Part shown: one piece after another, positions 31,689 to 41,295 of the stretch
How the letters are laid out: the number at the start of each line of letters is the position of its first letter
Position numbering within the stretch: position 1 is the first letter of the stretch
Program-made: the position numbers and the translations under genes
The notes under the pieces: generated by a model
Seen by the model: the letters and a program-made list of their open reading frames with translations, nothing else
Told to the model about the DNA's origin: nothing
The model's database searches: none
Assembly (NCBI RefSeq): GCF_000425725.1
Contig: NZ_AUDZ01000018.1
Location: 1 to 64,000, forward strand
Origin: Halomonas halocynthiae DSM 14573
Lineage (GTDB): Bacteria; Pseudomonadota; Gammaproteobacteria; Pseudomonadales; Halomonadaceae
Length of the DNA stretch: 64,000 bases
Reading direction: 5' to 3'

Positions 31689-31728
31689 GCGCGCCGAGCG
31701 ATGTGGCTTAGCCACCGCTCTTGTTTTT
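31675..31728 (+). promoter_or_regulatory. leuA attenuator: two adjacent hairpins and U-tract
   Basis: Hairpin A pairs cggcgcgc (31675-31682) with gcgcgccg (31689-31696), with the leader stop codon in its loop. Hairpin B pairs gagcg...gtggc (31696-31707) with gccac...cgctc (31711-31720) and is followed by TTGTTTTT, a good intrinsic terminator. A ribosome that reaches the stop codon would melt A and leave B to terminate; the alternative antiterminator fold was not resolved by eye. I recall a published comparative-genomics RNA motif named leuA-Halomonas; this may be it, but I cannot check. Confidence 0.65.
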
Positions 31729-31851
31729 CAGTCGAATTCGAGGTTGTTTCATGTTTATCACTGCCTGCTTCACCACCAGACTTTCATTCTGCATCGTCAG
31801 CTGTATTGCGGCCCATGCCGAGATGCGTATGGCTGATGACGAGTTGATACA

Positions 31852-31894
31852 ACGCGCCCTGACTGCTTCAAGCAGTCGGGGCGCGTGTCGTTTT
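31852..31894 (+). other. Second strong stem-loop in the leuA leader
   Basis: A 16-bp stem (31852-31867 with 31871-31886, one G-T pair) closes on a 3-nt loop, with TTTT a few bases later (31891-31894). It lies 60 nt before leuA, well after the first attenuator. An open frame, ATG 31751 to TAG 31936, runs through it (MFITACFTT...), but nothing indicates it is translated. The region 31559-31949 has no other gene. It could be a second terminator, an mRNA stabiliser, or part of the same regulatory RNA. Confidence 0.6.
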
Positions 31895-31949
31895 ACGCAA
31901 GACTCATTCAATGAACCATCTCGCAATGTAACCTAGGGAGAATGCCGCC

Positions 31950-33656
31950 ATGATGCTTGATAACCCCGCGACCAAATACCGACCCTTTGTCGCTGTTGAT
32001 CTGCCGGATCGTCAATGGCCTAACCGTCGTATCGAAACGCCGCCCTTGTGGTGCAGTGTTGACCTGCGTGATGGTAATCAGTCCTTGATTGATCCGATGG
32101 ATCAGGAGCGTAAACACCGCTTTTTCGACATGCTGGTTAAGATCGGATTCAAGGAAATTGAGGTAGGTTTTCCCTCGGCTTCTCAGACCGATTTTGATTT
32201 TGTTCGTGCGCTGATTGAGCAAAACAAAGTCCCTGATGATGTGACCATCCAAGTGTTGACTCAGGCGCGTCCGCACTTGATTGATCGCACGTTTGAAGCG
32301 CTCAAAGGAGCTAAAAATGCCATTGTTCATGTGTATAACGCCACTGATCCGGTATTTCGTCGCGTGGTGTTTAACGTCAATAAGCAAGAGTGTATCCAGA
32401 TCGCTGTAGATGCCACCCGACGCATTCGTGAGCAGATGGAAGCCGCACCAGAAACTAACTGGCTGTTCCAGTATTCACCAGAGCTGTTTACTACGACGGA
32501 GATGGACTTTGTCGTCGATGTGGTCAATGCGGTGCGTGCCGAAGCGGGTGCAACCACTAGTAAGCCAATGATCGTGAACCTGCCGGCGACTGTGGAGGCG
32601 GCTTCGCCCAACAACTACGCTGATCAGGTGGAGTGGTTCTGCCGTAATGTTGAGCAGCGTGATGCGCTGATTGTCAGTGTGCACCCGCATAATGACCGTG
32701 GTACTGGTGTGGCTGCAGCAGAATTGACCGTAATGGCCGGTGCGGATCGTGTCGAAGGCACCTTGTTTGGTAATGGGGAGCGCACAGGCAATGTGGACCT
32801 GGTTACCATGGCGATGAACCTGTATACCCAAGGTGTGCATCCCGGGTTGGACTTCTCCAATATTACGCCGATCATGCGTGAAGTGGAGTACTGCAATCAA
32901 CTGCCAGTTCATCCACGTCATCCCTACGTTGGTGACTTGGTGTTTACGGCGTTTTCCGGCTCGCATCAGGATGCCATTAAAAAAGGCATTGCCGTGCGTC
33001 GCGAAAATCCAGACAGCATCTGGGAAGTGCCGTACCTGCCCATTGATCCGCTCGACGTGGGACGTAGTTATGAGGCGGTAATCCGCGTTAATAGCCAGTC
33101 GGGTAAGGGCGGCGTGTCTTATTTGCTGGAGCAGGAATACGGTGTTCAGTTACCGCGCAGGCTGTCTATCGAGTTTAGCCAGGTGGTGCAAGAAGTCGCC
33201 GAGCGCCTGAATAAAGAAGTCACGTCTCAGATGATCTACCATGCCTTTGAAGATGAATATCTGAGCAAGACATCGCCCTTTATGCTGATCAGTCATCGTA
33301 TGTCATCAGAGCCAGACAGTAATCTGGTTAATCTTGACGTGACGATTGAGGAAAGCGGGCAGCGTCGTGAGATCAAAGGACAAGGCAACGGTCCGCTGGC
33401 CGCCTTTGTTAATGCCTTGGGTAGCCAGGGCAAGCAGGTTGAAATTATTGATTATCACGAACATGCTCGCGGCCAAGGTGCGGATGCAGAAGCTATTGCT
33501 TATGTGCAGGTGCGAATCGGTGACGACTCGGTATTCGGCGTTGGTACTGATGAAAGCATCACTAGCGCCTCAATTAAAGGCGTAATGAGCGCTATCAACC
33601 GTAAGCTCTCAAGTGACGCTCCAGCACCCAACGTGACCGCTGAAACCATCGCTTAA
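31950..33656 (+). CDS. leuA: 2-isopropylmalate synthase LeuA (long form)
   Basis: 568 aa, the long (actinobacterial/fungal-like) class of LeuA rather than the ~520-aa E. coli type. It condenses acetyl-CoA with 2-ketoisovalerate in the first step of leucine synthesis. Catalytic barrel motifs: [16 protein letters not shown] (~30-45), [14 protein letters not shown] and [17 protein letters not shown] (metal-binding HxH, ~245-261). The C-terminal ~120 residues form the leucine-binding regulatory domain ([15 protein letters not shown]). ATG 31950 has GGGAG 9 nt upstream. Expression is controlled by the leader described at 31597-31894. Confidence 0.96.
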   Translation: MMLDNPATKYRPFVAVDLPDRQWPNRRIETPPLWCSVDLRDGNQSLIDPMDQERKHRFFDMLVKIGFKEIEVGFPSASQTDFDFVRALIEQNKVPDDVTIQVLTQARPHLIDRTFEALKGAKNAIVHVYNATDPVFRRVVFNVNKQECIQIAVDATRRIREQMEAAPETNWLFQYSPELFTTTEMDFVVDVVNAVRAEAGATTSKPMIVNLPATVEAASPNNYADQVEWFCRNVEQRDALIVSVHPHNDRGTGVAAAELTVMAGADRVEGTLFGNGERTGNVDLVTMAMNLYTQGVHPGLDFSNITPIMREVEYCNQLPVHPRHPYVGDLVFTAFSGSHQDAIKKGIAVRRENPDSIWEVPYLPIDPLDVGRSYEAVIRVNSQSGKGGVSYLLEQEYGVQLPRRLSIEFSQVVQEVAERLNKEVTSQMIYHAFEDEYLSKTSPFMLISHRMSSEPDSNLVNLDVTIEESGQRREIKGQGNGPLAAFVNALGSQGKQVEIIDYHEHARGQGADAEAIAYVQVRIGDDSVFGVGTDESITSASIKGVMSAINRKLSSDAPAPNVTAETIA

Positions 33657-33665
33657 CAGGGCCGG

Positions 33666-33746
33666 CTTCCTGCATTTAAACGGCGGCACGGCTGTGAATT
33701 TGCAGGAAGTTAATTTACTGGGTGCAGCAGGCCGCAAGGCCTGCTG
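33666..33746. other. Inverted repeats between convergent leuA and epmB
   Basis: Two structures: cttcctgca (33666-33674) with tgcaggaag (33701-33709), and a 9-bp stem cagcaggcc (33725-33733) with ggcctgctg (33738-33746) on a GCAA tetraloop. Neither has a U-tract on either strand, so they are poor intrinsic terminators; they may protect the 3' ends of the two convergent messages. Confidence 0.5.
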
Positions 33747-33758
33747 ATGTTATCTCGG

Positions 33759-34784
33759 CTATAACGGCGTTTTACTGGTTTTTCCGGGAATTTCACGCAC
33801 CAGCGTTGGCATCAGGAAGCCTGATAGCTGGGTACGCAGCTTATCTACCAGTACACGGGCTTCATCATCCGGCACGTTGAAGTGGGCGGCGCCTGAAACC
33901 GGGTCAAGTACATGTAAGTAGTAAGGCAAAACACTTGCGTCAAACAGGCGTTCAGACAGCGCGGCTAGCGCATCTACGCTGTCATTAACGCCGCGTAGCA
34001 GTACGCTCTGATTGAGCAGCGTAACGCCAGCATCACGCAGTCGTTGGCAGGCTCTGGCCACTGCGTCGTCGATTTCGTTGGCGTGGTTAATATGCAGCAC
34101 CATGACTTTCTGCAGGCGGGTTTTTTTCAGCCAACCCAGTAAGGCTTCATCAACTCGGTCAGGAATGACAACGGGCAGGCGAGAGTGGATGCGCAACCGT
34201 TTCACATGTGGAATATCTTCCAGCCGCTCTACCAGCCAAGCAAGTTGACGATCATTGGCGGCTAGTGGGTCGCCGCCAGAGAGAATGGCTTCCTGAATAG
34301 AGCTGTCCTCACGCAAATAGCCAAGACTTTCCTCCCATTGGGCGCGCGAAAGTGCATTTTCCTGATACGGAAAATGGCGACGAAAACAGTAGCGGCAGTT
34401 CACGGCACACGCTGGGCTGGTAATCAGCAGCACGCGTCCAGCGTATTTATGAATTAGCCCTTGGCGTGGCCCATGTTCGGCCTCGTGCAGGGGGTCAGCA
34501 ATATAGCCAGGTTGCTCATCCCCTTCTGCTGAAAGTGGTAATACCTGGCGCAGTAAAGGATCGTTAGGATCTCCTCGTTGAATTCGTGACAGGTAAGCCT
34601 CAGGCACCCGTACCTCAAATAGCTGGTGGCCAAGCTGAGCGCCTGAGTGCCATGTTGGATTAAGGTCTAACCGCTGACAGAGCTCGGCGGGGTCGCGAAT
34701 GGCACCGCTGAGCTGCTGTTGCCAGTGGCGTGGCGTTGACGCGATGGTCTGACGCTGCAAAGCAGCGGGGCTTCGGGTTATCAT
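33759..34784 (-). CDS. epmB: EF-P-specific lysine 2,3-aminomutase EpmB
   Basis: 341 aa, against 342 in E. coli EpmB (YjeK). It is a radical-SAM, PLP-dependent enzyme that converts L-alpha-lysine to (R)-beta-lysine for EpmA. The SAM-radical cluster is CAVNCRYC in [14 protein letters not shown] (CxxxCxxC). The N-terminal [11 protein letters not shown] equivalent is [28 protein letters not shown] and ANEIDDAV...[13 protein letters not shown] are strongly conserved. ATG 34784 gives the family length; the frame is open to 34880. It is divergent from efp, sharing a ~134-bp promoter region. Confidence 0.96.
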   Translation of the reverse strand: MITRSPAALQRQTIASTPRHWQQQLSGAIRDPAELCQRLDLNPTWHSGAQLGHQLFEVRVPEAYLSRIQRGDPNDPLLRQVLPLSAEGDEQPGYIADPLHEAEHGPRQGLIHKYAGRVLLITSPACAVNCRYCFRRHFPYQENALSRAQWEESLGYLREDSSIQEAILSGGDPLAANDRQLAWLVERLEDIPHVKRLRIHSRLPVVIPDRVDEALLGWLKKTRLQKVMVLHINHANEIDDAVARACQRLRDAGVTLLNQSVLLRGVNDSVDALAALSERLFDASVLPYYLHVLDPVSGAAHFNVPDDEARVLVDKLRTQLSGFLMPTLVREIPGKTSKTPL

Positions 34785-34918
34785 GCAGGCACCAACAGAA
34801 GAAAAACCAGCAAAGCGAGGAGCGGTCTCTCGGAACAGCCCCTCGACGAATATCATACTTTTGCGCGCGTAAGAAATCACAGATCCCTACGCCGCGCTCG
34901 AACATGGATAAGGCAATA

Positions 34919-35485
34919 ATGGCGAACTATTCTACCAATGAATTCAAAGGCGGTCTGAAGGTAATGCTGGATGGCGACCCTTGTTCCATCGTCGAGAACG
35001 AGCTGGTCAAGCCGGGTAAGGGGCAGGCTTTTAACCGGGTCAAGCTGCGTAACCTAATGACTGGCCGGGTGTGGGAGCGCACGTTCAAGTCGGGCGAGTC
35101 GCTGGAAGGCGCTGATGTGATGGAACTGGATATGGAGTATCTCTATACCGACGGCGATATGTGGTACTTCATGAAAACCGATGGTTCTTTTGAGCAGTAC
35201 GCCGTGGAGAAAAAAGCGCTTTCTGATGCCCATAAATGGCTCAAGGAGCAGGTGTCTTACACCGTAACGCTGTGGAACGACAACGCGATTAATATCACGC
35301 CGCCCAACTTTATCGAGTTGGAAGTTGTTGAAACGGATCCTGGCCTGAAGGGTGACACTGCACAAGGTGGCTCTAAGCCAGCCACGCTATCGTCTGGTGC
35401 TGTGGTGCGCGTACCGCTGTTTATCAACCAAGGTGAAGTGCTGAAAATTGATACCCGTAGCGGCGAGTATGTCTCCCGCGCCTGA
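34919..35485 (+). CDS. efp: Elongation factor P
   Basis: 188 aa, identical in length to E. coli EF-P. It relieves ribosome stalling at polyproline motifs by entering the E site. The modification site is K34 in VKPGKGQAF (~30-38), the lysine that EpmA beta-lysylates and EpmC hydroxylates. The KOW-like N-terminus and the C-terminal OB segments ([39 protein letters not shown]) are intact. ATG 34919 has AAGG 5 nt upstream. epmA overlaps its 3' end. Confidence 0.98.
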   Translation: MANYSTNEFKGGLKVMLDGDPCSIVENELVKPGKGQAFNRVKLRNLMTGRVWERTFKSGESLEGADVMELDMEYLYTDGDMWYFMKTDGSFEQYAVEKKALSDAHKWLKEQVSYTVTLWNDNAINITPPNFIELEVVETDPGLKGDTAQGGSKPATLSSGAVVRVPLFINQGEVLKIDTRSGEYVSRA

Positions 35486-36476
35486 GTGCGCCAACAGCGG
35501 CTGGCAGCCCACGGCTTCTATGCAGACGCTGCGCCAGCGGGCGCAGCTAATCGCTCGGGTGCGAGCCTTCTTTGCCGAGCGTGATGTGCTTGAGGTAGAA
35601 ACACCGGTGCTGGGCCATGGGGGGAGTACGGACGTTTATCTTGCTTCGCTATCAACCATGGCCAGTACCCCAGCAGGTGAGGAGCGACTATGGATGCAGA
35701 CCTCGCCGGAATTCCATATGAAGCGCCTGCTCGCCGCAGGCAGCGGGCCAATTTTCCAGTTGGCGCGCAGCTTTCGCGATGGCGAAGTGGGGCGGCGTCA
35801 CAACATTGAATTCAGCATGCTGGAATGGTACCGGCCCGGGTTTTCCCTCAATGCTATGATCGAAGAAACCGTGGCGTTAGTTCATAGGGTACATCCTGCG
35901 GTGCCTGGTGGGCCCATGCGGTCAGTTAGGCATTGTCGTTATAGTCAGTTGTTCCGTGACCTGTTAAGCATTGACCCTTTCACTAGCGAGCTTGCCGAGC
36001 TGCGCCAACTGGCAGCAGAGCAGGGCGGTCTGGAGATGGCCAGCGCTGCGCGCGATGAATGCCTGGACCTGCTGATGGGGCTGGTTGTCGAGCCAACGCT
36101 GGGGCAAAACGGACTGGATGTGGTCACTGATTACCCCGCTAGCCAGGCGGCGCTGGCACGACGCCACCGCGACCCGGAGGACGGCCAGTGGGTGGCTTCA
36201 CGCTTTGAGCTTTACCTGAGCGGGGTGGAGCTGGCCAATGGCTACGATGAGTTGACAGACGCCGCTGAACAAGCCTCACGCTTTGCCGAAGATAACCTTG
36301 TCCGTCGTCAGCAGGGGTTTTCCGAGGTCGATGCTGATCAACGCCTGGTCGCCGCTCTTGAGCATGGCTTGCCAGCAGGCAGCGGCGTCGCGCTGGGGCT
36401 GGACCGACTGATCCAGCTGGCGCTGAACAAAAAAAGCGTCGCAGAAGTTATGGCCTTCGCGACGCCAGTAGCGTGA
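35469..36476 (+). CDS. epmA: EF-P--(R)-beta-lysine ligase EpmA
   Basis: 335 aa, against 325 in E. coli (also called PoxA/GenX). It is a truncated class-II lysyl-tRNA-synthetase paralogue, lacking the anticodon-binding domain, that attaches beta-lysine to EF-P K34. Class II motifs: motif 2 [27 protein letters not shown] (residues ~97-123, in two blocks) and motif 3 [12 protein letters not shown] near the C-terminus. ATG 35469 gives the family N-terminus ([15 protein letters not shown]) and overlaps efp by 17 bp in another frame, indicating coupling. It is convergent with psd. Confidence 0.95.
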   Translation: MSPAPECANSGWQPTASMQTLRQRAQLIARVRAFFAERDVLEVETPVLGHGGSTDVYLASLSTMASTPAGEERLWMQTSPEFHMKRLLAAGSGPIFQLARSFRDGEVGRRHNIEFSMLEWYRPGFSLNAMIEETVALVHRVHPAVPGGPMRSVRHCRYSQLFRDLLSIDPFTSELAELRQLAAEQGGLEMASAARDECLDLLMGLVVEPTLGQNGLDVVTDYPASQAALARRHRDPEDGQWVASRFELYLSGVELANGYDELTDAAEQASRFAEDNLVRRQQGFSEVDADQRLVAALEHGLPAGSGVALGLDRLIQLALNKKSVAEVMAFATPVA

Positions 36477-36484
36477 AAGAAGGC

Positions 36485-37315
36485 TCAAACGTGACCCAGG
36501 CTTTCCCCCATCTGCACGTTGCGGTGATGTTCGCTGCTGCTGAATTCAACGGGGTTGGCGAAGGCCATGACCACGGTAGAGCCGAGTTTGAAGCGGCCCA
36601 TTTCCTGACCTTTCTCAAGGTGTATTGGCTGGTCAAAGCGAATGTGCTGCACATCGCCTGATAGCGGTGTGACCTGACCGGCCCACACGGTTTCGATGGC
36701 GGCAACGATCATCGCGCCGACCAGTACCAGTGCCATGGGACCATGCTCGGTATCGAAGTGGCACACCAGTCGTTCGTTGCGGGCGAACAGGTTGGGCACG
36801 TGCTGGGTAGTGGCGGCATTAACCGAGAATAAGCGGCCCGGTATATAGACCATTTCGGTTAGGGTGCCGGTTAGTGGCATGTGTACGCGGTGATAGTCAC
36901 GCGGTGATAAGTATACCGTGGCAAAGCTGCCACCTTGATAACGCTTGGCAGCGTCGGCATCACCACCGAATAGCGCCATGGCTGAAAAATAGTGTCCTTT
37001 CGCCTGGATCAGCTGCCCAGCTTCAATGCGGCCAAACTCTGACAATGTCCCGTCGGCCGGGCTGACTAGCCCTTCGCTGATGGGGCGTGCGTCGGCCTTT
37101 AGCGCACGGGTAAAGAAGTCGTTGAAGGTGGCATACGCGCTGGGGTCCGCTTCCAGCGCCTCGCTCATATTGACCTTGAAGCGTTTGATAAAGGCGTGGA
37201 TCAATTGGTTTTTTAGCCACGGTTGGCGGCACTCAGCGAGCCGCCCCACCAGCCGTGATAGTAGGTGGTGGGGAACCGGGTACTGAATCAGCGAAAAAAG
37301 TCGAGAAAATGACAA
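36485..37315 (-). CDS. psd: Phosphatidylserine decarboxylase proenzyme
   Basis: 276 aa from TTG 37315, near the ~289 aa of Pseudomonas Psd. The enzyme cleaves itself to form a pyruvoyl cofactor and makes phosphatidylethanolamine. The cleavage motif is LGST in [11 protein letters not shown]; catalytic-triad-type segments are [22 protein letters not shown] (~153-164) and [16 protein letters not shown]. No ATG exists near the family start; TTG 37315 ([15 protein letters not shown]) aligns best, and TTG 37342 is the alternative. An upstream reading to 37477 runs into rhdA and is unlikely. It lies 62 bp after rhdA. Confidence 0.92.
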   Translation of the reverse strand: MSFSRLFSLIQYPVPHHLLSRLVGRLAECRQPWLKNQLIHAFIKRFKVNMSEALEADPSAYATFNDFFTRALKADARPISEGLVSPADGTLSEFGRIEAGQLIQAKGHYFSAMALFGGDADAAKRYQGGSFATVYLSPRDYHRVHMPLTGTLTEMVYIPGRLFSVNAATTQHVPNLFARNERLVCHFDTEHGPMALVLVGAMIVAAIETVWAGQVTPLSGDVQHIRFDQPIHLEKGQEMGRFKLGSTVVMAFANPVEFSSSEHHRNVQMGESLGHV

Positions 37316-37377
37316 GGCGGCGAGTCCGTCAGTGGTTTTCAAAAGGTTGTGTGAGTCTGATTTGATGCAGTGTTGCG

Positions 37378-38220
37378 CTATTTTTCGATTGGCGTGTCGT
37401 CGCGGTTGCCCCATTCGTTCCATGAGCCTGCGTAGCCGCGTATTTTGTTGAAGCCCAGCGCGCGTCCTACCAACCACGTAAAACCGCTACGGTGGTGGCT
37501 TTGGCAGTGGGTGGCAACCTCCATATCAGGCGTTAGGCCCATGGCTTCCAGTTCGCTGATTAGCTCGGCGTAGCCACGAATACGCAGGTGGTTGTCTTTG
37601 TCCATAACGTCGGTCCAGTTCATGTTGACGGCGCCGGGAATATGTCCAAGGTGTTTGTTGTTTCCTTTATGTCCGTTGAATTCCTCTTGGGAGCGTGCGT
37701 CCCATATCGCAAGGTCCGCTTCGTAGAGGCGGTCTTGTAGTTCGGCACGCTCAATATTGACGGTAGGATTAATGATGTCAGCCTGATAATTGCTAGGTGT
37801 TGGTGTATGCGGCTGGGTAGAAAGCGGTAGCTCACTGGCGCGCCAGGCGTGAATGCCTCCATTGAGGTAGGAGTAACGCTGGTGGCCGATCAGTTCCAGT
37901 GTCCACAACAAGCGACCAGCCCAGCCACCGCCTTCGTCGTCGTAAGCGATTACATGGGTGTCACGCGTGAGCCCAAGCGATGAAAATAACGCTGAGAGTG
38001 CGTCGATGTTAGGCACGTCGTTGGGTATATCGCCTTCGCCGCGTAGGAGTCGAGAGTGATCGAGAAAAAGTGCGTTAGGCACGTGACCCTGGGCGTAGCT
38101 GTCGGCCTTCATCGGCACATCAATGATCAACAGGTCTGGGCAGTTGGGGTTCTCGATCAAAAATTCGTTCAGGTGTTCGGGTTCGACTATCAGTGGCAGT
38201 AGATTGGCTTCAGAATGCAT
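37378..38220 (-). CDS. rhdA: Thiosulfate sulfurtransferase, RhdA-type tandem rhodanese
   Basis: 280 aa with two rhodanese domains. The C-terminal domain carries the active-site loop HCQSHHRS, essentially the CQTHHR loop of Azotobacter vinelandii RhdA rather than the CRxG loop of most thiosulfate sulfurtransferases. The N-terminal domain has [19 protein letters not shown] and [21 protein letters not shown] but no catalytic Cys. It transfers sulfane sulfur, possibly for iron-sulfur or selenium metabolism. The psd neighbour is the same as in Pseudomonas. ATG 38220 has AGGAG 7 nt upstream. Confidence 0.92.
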   Translation of the reverse strand: MHSEANLLPLIVEPEHLNEFLIENPNCPDLLIIDVPMKADSYAQGHVPNALFLDHSRLLRGEGDIPNDVPNIDALSALFSSLGLTRDTHVIAYDDEGGGWAGRLLWTLELIGHQRYSYLNGGIHAWRASELPLSTQPHTPTPSNYQADIINPTVNIERAELQDRLYEADLAIWDARSQEEFNGHKGNNKHLGHIPGAVNMNWTDVMDKDNHLRIRGYAELISELEAMGLTPDMEVATHCQSHHRSGFTWLVGRALGFNKIRGYAGSWNEWGNRDDTPIEK

Positions 38221-38272
38221 GTTGCTCTCCTGGCCCATGGGGAGGTTGTCGGTGACGTTGCTGGTTTCAATC

Positions 38273-39331
38273 TTAGTGTTTGTGAGTGTCTTCCAGACTA
38301 TCGATGATACGACGGTAGCTGGCAAAGCGTTGTTCATGGATATTGCCGTGATCTAATGCGTCCAGTAGCGCACACCCCGGTTCCTGGCGGTGGCGACAGT
38401 CGCGAAACCGGCAGCGGCCAAGGTGCTGGCGAAACTCGATAAAGCCTTCTGCCACTTGTTGTTCGTCGAGGTGGATTAAGCCAAATTCACGAATGCCTGG
38501 GGAGTCGATTAGTTCGCCCTCAAGGTGGCTGTCAGGCCCGAGATCAGAGAAGTGGTACAGCCGTGCAGTGGTGGTGGTATGGCGGCCCTTGCGTGAGTCT
38601 TCGGACAGCTCTCCAACGCGCAGTTCTTCGTGGGGCAGCAGGCAGCCAATCAATGATGACTTTCCCACGCCGCTTTGGCCGACGAACACCGACGTGCGCC
38701 CAGCCAGGCGGCGATGTAAGGCATCTAAGCCATTGTCGGTATTGATGCTGGTGGCTACAACAGGGTAGCCCAGAGCTTCGTAGCGGGCGAGTAGGTCGCG
38801 CAGGGCACCGCCTTGCTCGGGAAGTAGGTCGACCTTGTTCAATACCAGCACCGGCGAGATGCCGGTGGCTTCTGCGGCTACCAGGTAGCGGTCGATCAGA
38901 TTAGCGTGGGGCTCGGGTTCCACGGCAAACACGATGAGTATTTGGTCGATGTTGGCGGCGACTGGTTTGAGTAGGCCACGAGCATCGGGGCGTTCCAGCA
39001 CATTGTCACGCTCGGCGCGCGCCACGACCACGCCACTGCCTTCCTGACCATGTCGCCAGACAACACGGTCGCCAGTGACCAGCCCGTCAAGGTTGGCACG
39101 CATGTGACAGCGCACAGGCGCAGCGGGGGCGCTGCCAGGTGCCTTATCAGGTATGACGTCTAAGGTGCGGCCAAAGTGAGCGATGATCCGGCCTGGCTGT
39201 TCTGGGCCATATTCGCCGGCGGCTAGCTTCTCGCTGTCGCGCCCATCACGCTTTTCTGCGCGTTGCTCACGTTCGGCCTGTACTTTCTCGATGCGCCAGC
39301 GTTGCTGGCGGCTTAGTTTACGTTTGCTCAT
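38273..39331 (-). CDS. rsgA: Small ribosomal subunit biogenesis GTPase RsgA
   Basis: 352 aa, against 350 in E. coli. It is a circularly permuted GTPase that checks late 30S maturation. An OB-fold N-terminal domain is followed by motifs in permuted order: G4 LNKVDLL, G1 GQSGVGKSSLIG and G3 DSPGIREFG. The C-terminal zinc finger is CRFRDCRHRQEPGC (~303-316). The basic N-terminus (MSKRKLSRQQRWRI) is family-typical. It has AGGG upstream, lies head-to-head with orn (~100 bp) as in E. coli, and 52 bp before rhdA. Confidence 0.96.
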   Translation of the reverse strand: MSKRKLSRQQRWRIEKVQAEREQRAEKRDGRDSEKLAAGEYGPEQPGRIIAHFGRTLDVIPDKAPGSAPAAPVRCHMRANLDGLVTGDRVVWRHGQEGSGVVVARAERDNVLERPDARGLLKPVAANIDQILIVFAVEPEPHANLIDRYLVAAEATGISPVLVLNKVDLLPEQGGALRDLLARYEALGYPVVATSINTDNGLDALHRRLAGRTSVFVGQSGVGKSSLIGCLLPHEELRVGELSEDSRKGRHTTTTARLYHFSDLGPDSHLEGELIDSPGIREFGLIHLDEQQVAEGFIEFRQHLGRCRFRDCRHRQEPGCALLDALDHGNIHEQRFASYRRIIDSLEDTHKH

Positions 39332-39432
39332 GAGGCCCTGAAACTCGGTACAATCGTGACATTGTACTCATCAACAGCTGTGGCTGTCGTGTTGTGCGTT
39401 TACCAATAGCTTCGACGATAAAGGAACGAATC

Positions 39433-40032
39433 ATGACGACACCTCTTTCTAGTGCTGATGCCAACGCCAAGAGTCAGCGTTTGGTATGGATTGACCTTGA
39501 AATGACGGGGCTTGACCCGAACCGAGAGCGCATTATTGAAGTGGCAACTGTCGTTACTGATGCCAATCTGAGGGTGATTGCTGAAGGGCCTGTGTTGGCG
39601 GTACATCAGCCTGACGCATTGCTGGCAGGAATGGACGACTGGAACCAGCGCACTCACGGCGAATCAGGCTTGATTAAGCGAGTACGGGAAAACGGTGTTG
39701 CGACTCGCGAAGCGGAACAAGCGACGTTGGCGTTTTTGCGTCAACATGTTGCGCCGGGTACATCTCCTGTGTGTGGCAACAGCGTGCATCAGGACCGACG
39801 CTTTCTTGAGCGTGAGATGCCCGAGTTATTGGCATTCTTTCATTATCGCAACCTGGACGTGTCGACGCTGAAAGAGCTGGCCAAACGCTGGAATCCTGGG
39901 GCTCTGGCGGGTTTCAGTAAGCGCAATGTTCATCTGGCTATGGACGATATTAAGGAATCCATCGCTGAATTAGCGCATTACCGTCGTACATTTTTGCGCA
40001 CGGCGGATGACATGCATGATGAGGAAGAGTGA
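39433..40032 (+). CDS. orn: Oligoribonuclease
   Basis: 199 aa. It is a DEDDh 3'-5' exoribonuclease for RNA dinucleotides and also finishes c-di-GMP turnover (pGpG). Catalytic motifs: [19 protein letters not shown] (Exo I, ~17-35), [17 protein letters not shown] (Exo II) and [14 protein letters not shown] (Exo III, HxxxxD). ATG 39433 has AAGGAA 6 nt upstream. Small and essential in E. coli. It is divergent from rsgA and convergent with queG. Confidence 0.97.
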   Translation: MTTPLSSADANAKSQRLVWIDLEMTGLDPNRERIIEVATVVTDANLRVIAEGPVLAVHQPDALLAGMDDWNQRTHGESGLIKRVRENGVATREAEQATLAFLRQHVAPGTSPVCGNSVHQDRRFLEREMPELLAFFHYRNLDVSTLKELAKRWNPGALAGFSKRNVHLAMDDIKESIAELAHYRRTFLRTADDMHDEEE

Positions 40033-40066
40033 AAAGTAAAAGATAAAGGGCCAAGTGCCTCTTAGG

Positions 40067-41215
40067 CTAGCTAACAGCAATGACGGCTTGGCGCTTTTGT
40101 TGCTGACGATCAAGGGCCCAGCTCACGTGTTCGCGAACAAGTTCCGATGGATAAGGCAGGCGGGCCCATAGCGCAGCTTCGACCTGCTCGCTCCACGGGG
40201 CGTTGCCAAGCCCGATAGCCAAGTTGCGCAACCAGCGTTCGTAGCCAATGCGGCGGATGGGGCTGCCAGTAGTGCGGGTGAGAAACTCTTCTTCGCTCCA
40301 GTTGAATAGCTGGGTCAGGTCGGTGCGATCGAGATCATGGCGTGGGGCGAAGTCGGGCTCTTGGCTGGCACGGGTAAAACGCGTGAAGGGGCATACCAGT
40401 TGGCAGTCATCGCAGCCGAACACTCGGTTACCCATGGCATCACGGTAACGTTCGGGAATTGCGCCGTGAAGCTCAATGGTCAGGTACGAAATACAAGCGC
40501 GTGCGTCGACCACGCTATCTTCGACAATTGCGCCAGTAGGGCAGGCCGTACGGCAAGCGCTACAACTGCCACAATGGTTTTTTTCATAGGGCGGGTCGAT
40601 AGGTAGCGGTAAGTCGGTGTATAGCTCGCCCAGAAAGAATAGTGAGCCGGCCTTGGGATTGAGCAACATCGCATTTTTGCCAAACCAGCCGAGCCCGGCT
40701 TTGCGCGCTAGTCCGCGCTCCATGACAGGTGCTGAGTCTACAAAGGCACGAAAGCCGAACGGTCCGACGACGTCTTGCATCTTTTGCGCCAGCTGGGCTA
40801 GACGCTTGCGCATTAGTTTGTGATAGTCACGCCCTAACGCGTAGCGTGATACATACGCTTTTTCAGGGCGCGCCAGCATGCGAGTGGTTTCTACCTCGGG
40901 TGATAGATAGTCCAGTCGTACGCTAATCACACGTACGGTGCCGGGCTCCAGCTCGTCAGGCCGAGTTCGCTTGGTCCCATGTTTGGCCATGAACCCCATT
41001 TCGCCGTGATACCCAGCATCCAGCCAGCGTTGTAAGCGCACTTCATCATCCGCCAGGTTGGTGTCGGTGATGCCGACCTGCTGAAAACCCAGTTCACGGC
41101 CCCAGACTTTTATTTGTTCGGCCAGTGCGTGCAGGTCTGGTGCACCGGCAGTATCGTTATCGATATCGCAATCATCGACACTCGGGGAGTCGGTATTGTA
41201 GGGATAATGTGACAT
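40067..41215 (-). CDS. queG: Epoxyqueuosine reductase QueG
   Basis: 382 aa, near the E. coli length (379). It catalyses the last step of queuosine synthesis in tRNA, using cobalamin and two [4Fe-4S] clusters. The clusters are ligated by CGSCSACRTACPTGAI (~212-227) and CDDCQLVCPF. The N-terminal part has GFQQVGITDTNLADDE and MERGLARKAGLGWFGKN. The C-terminal HEAT-like helical tail is present. ATG 41215 has no strong ribosome site. It is divergent from nnr with ~80 bp between, as in E. coli. Confidence 0.95.
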   Translation of the reverse strand: MSHYPYNTDSPSVDDCDIDNDTAGAPDLHALAEQIKVWGRELGFQQVGITDTNLADDEVRLQRWLDAGYHGEMGFMAKHGTKRTRPDELEPGTVRVISVRLDYLSPEVETTRMLARPEKAYVSRYALGRDYHKLMRKRLAQLAQKMQDVVGPFGFRAFVDSAPVMERGLARKAGLGWFGKNAMLLNPKAGSLFFLGELYTDLPLPIDPPYEKNHCGSCSACRTACPTGAIVEDSVVDARACISYLTIELHGAIPERYRDAMGNRVFGCDDCQLVCPFTRFTRASQEPDFAPRHDLDRTDLTQLFNWSEEEFLTRTTGSPIRRIGYERWLRNLAIGLGNAPWSEQVEAALWARLPYPSELVREHVSWALDRQQQKRQAVIAVS

Positions 41216-41295
41216 TAATTAGGGGCGGGTTGGTTAAAAATAATACGGCGTATTGTTGCTCGTATGGTAAAGCATCACGTTGAGAGAGGCAGCCC

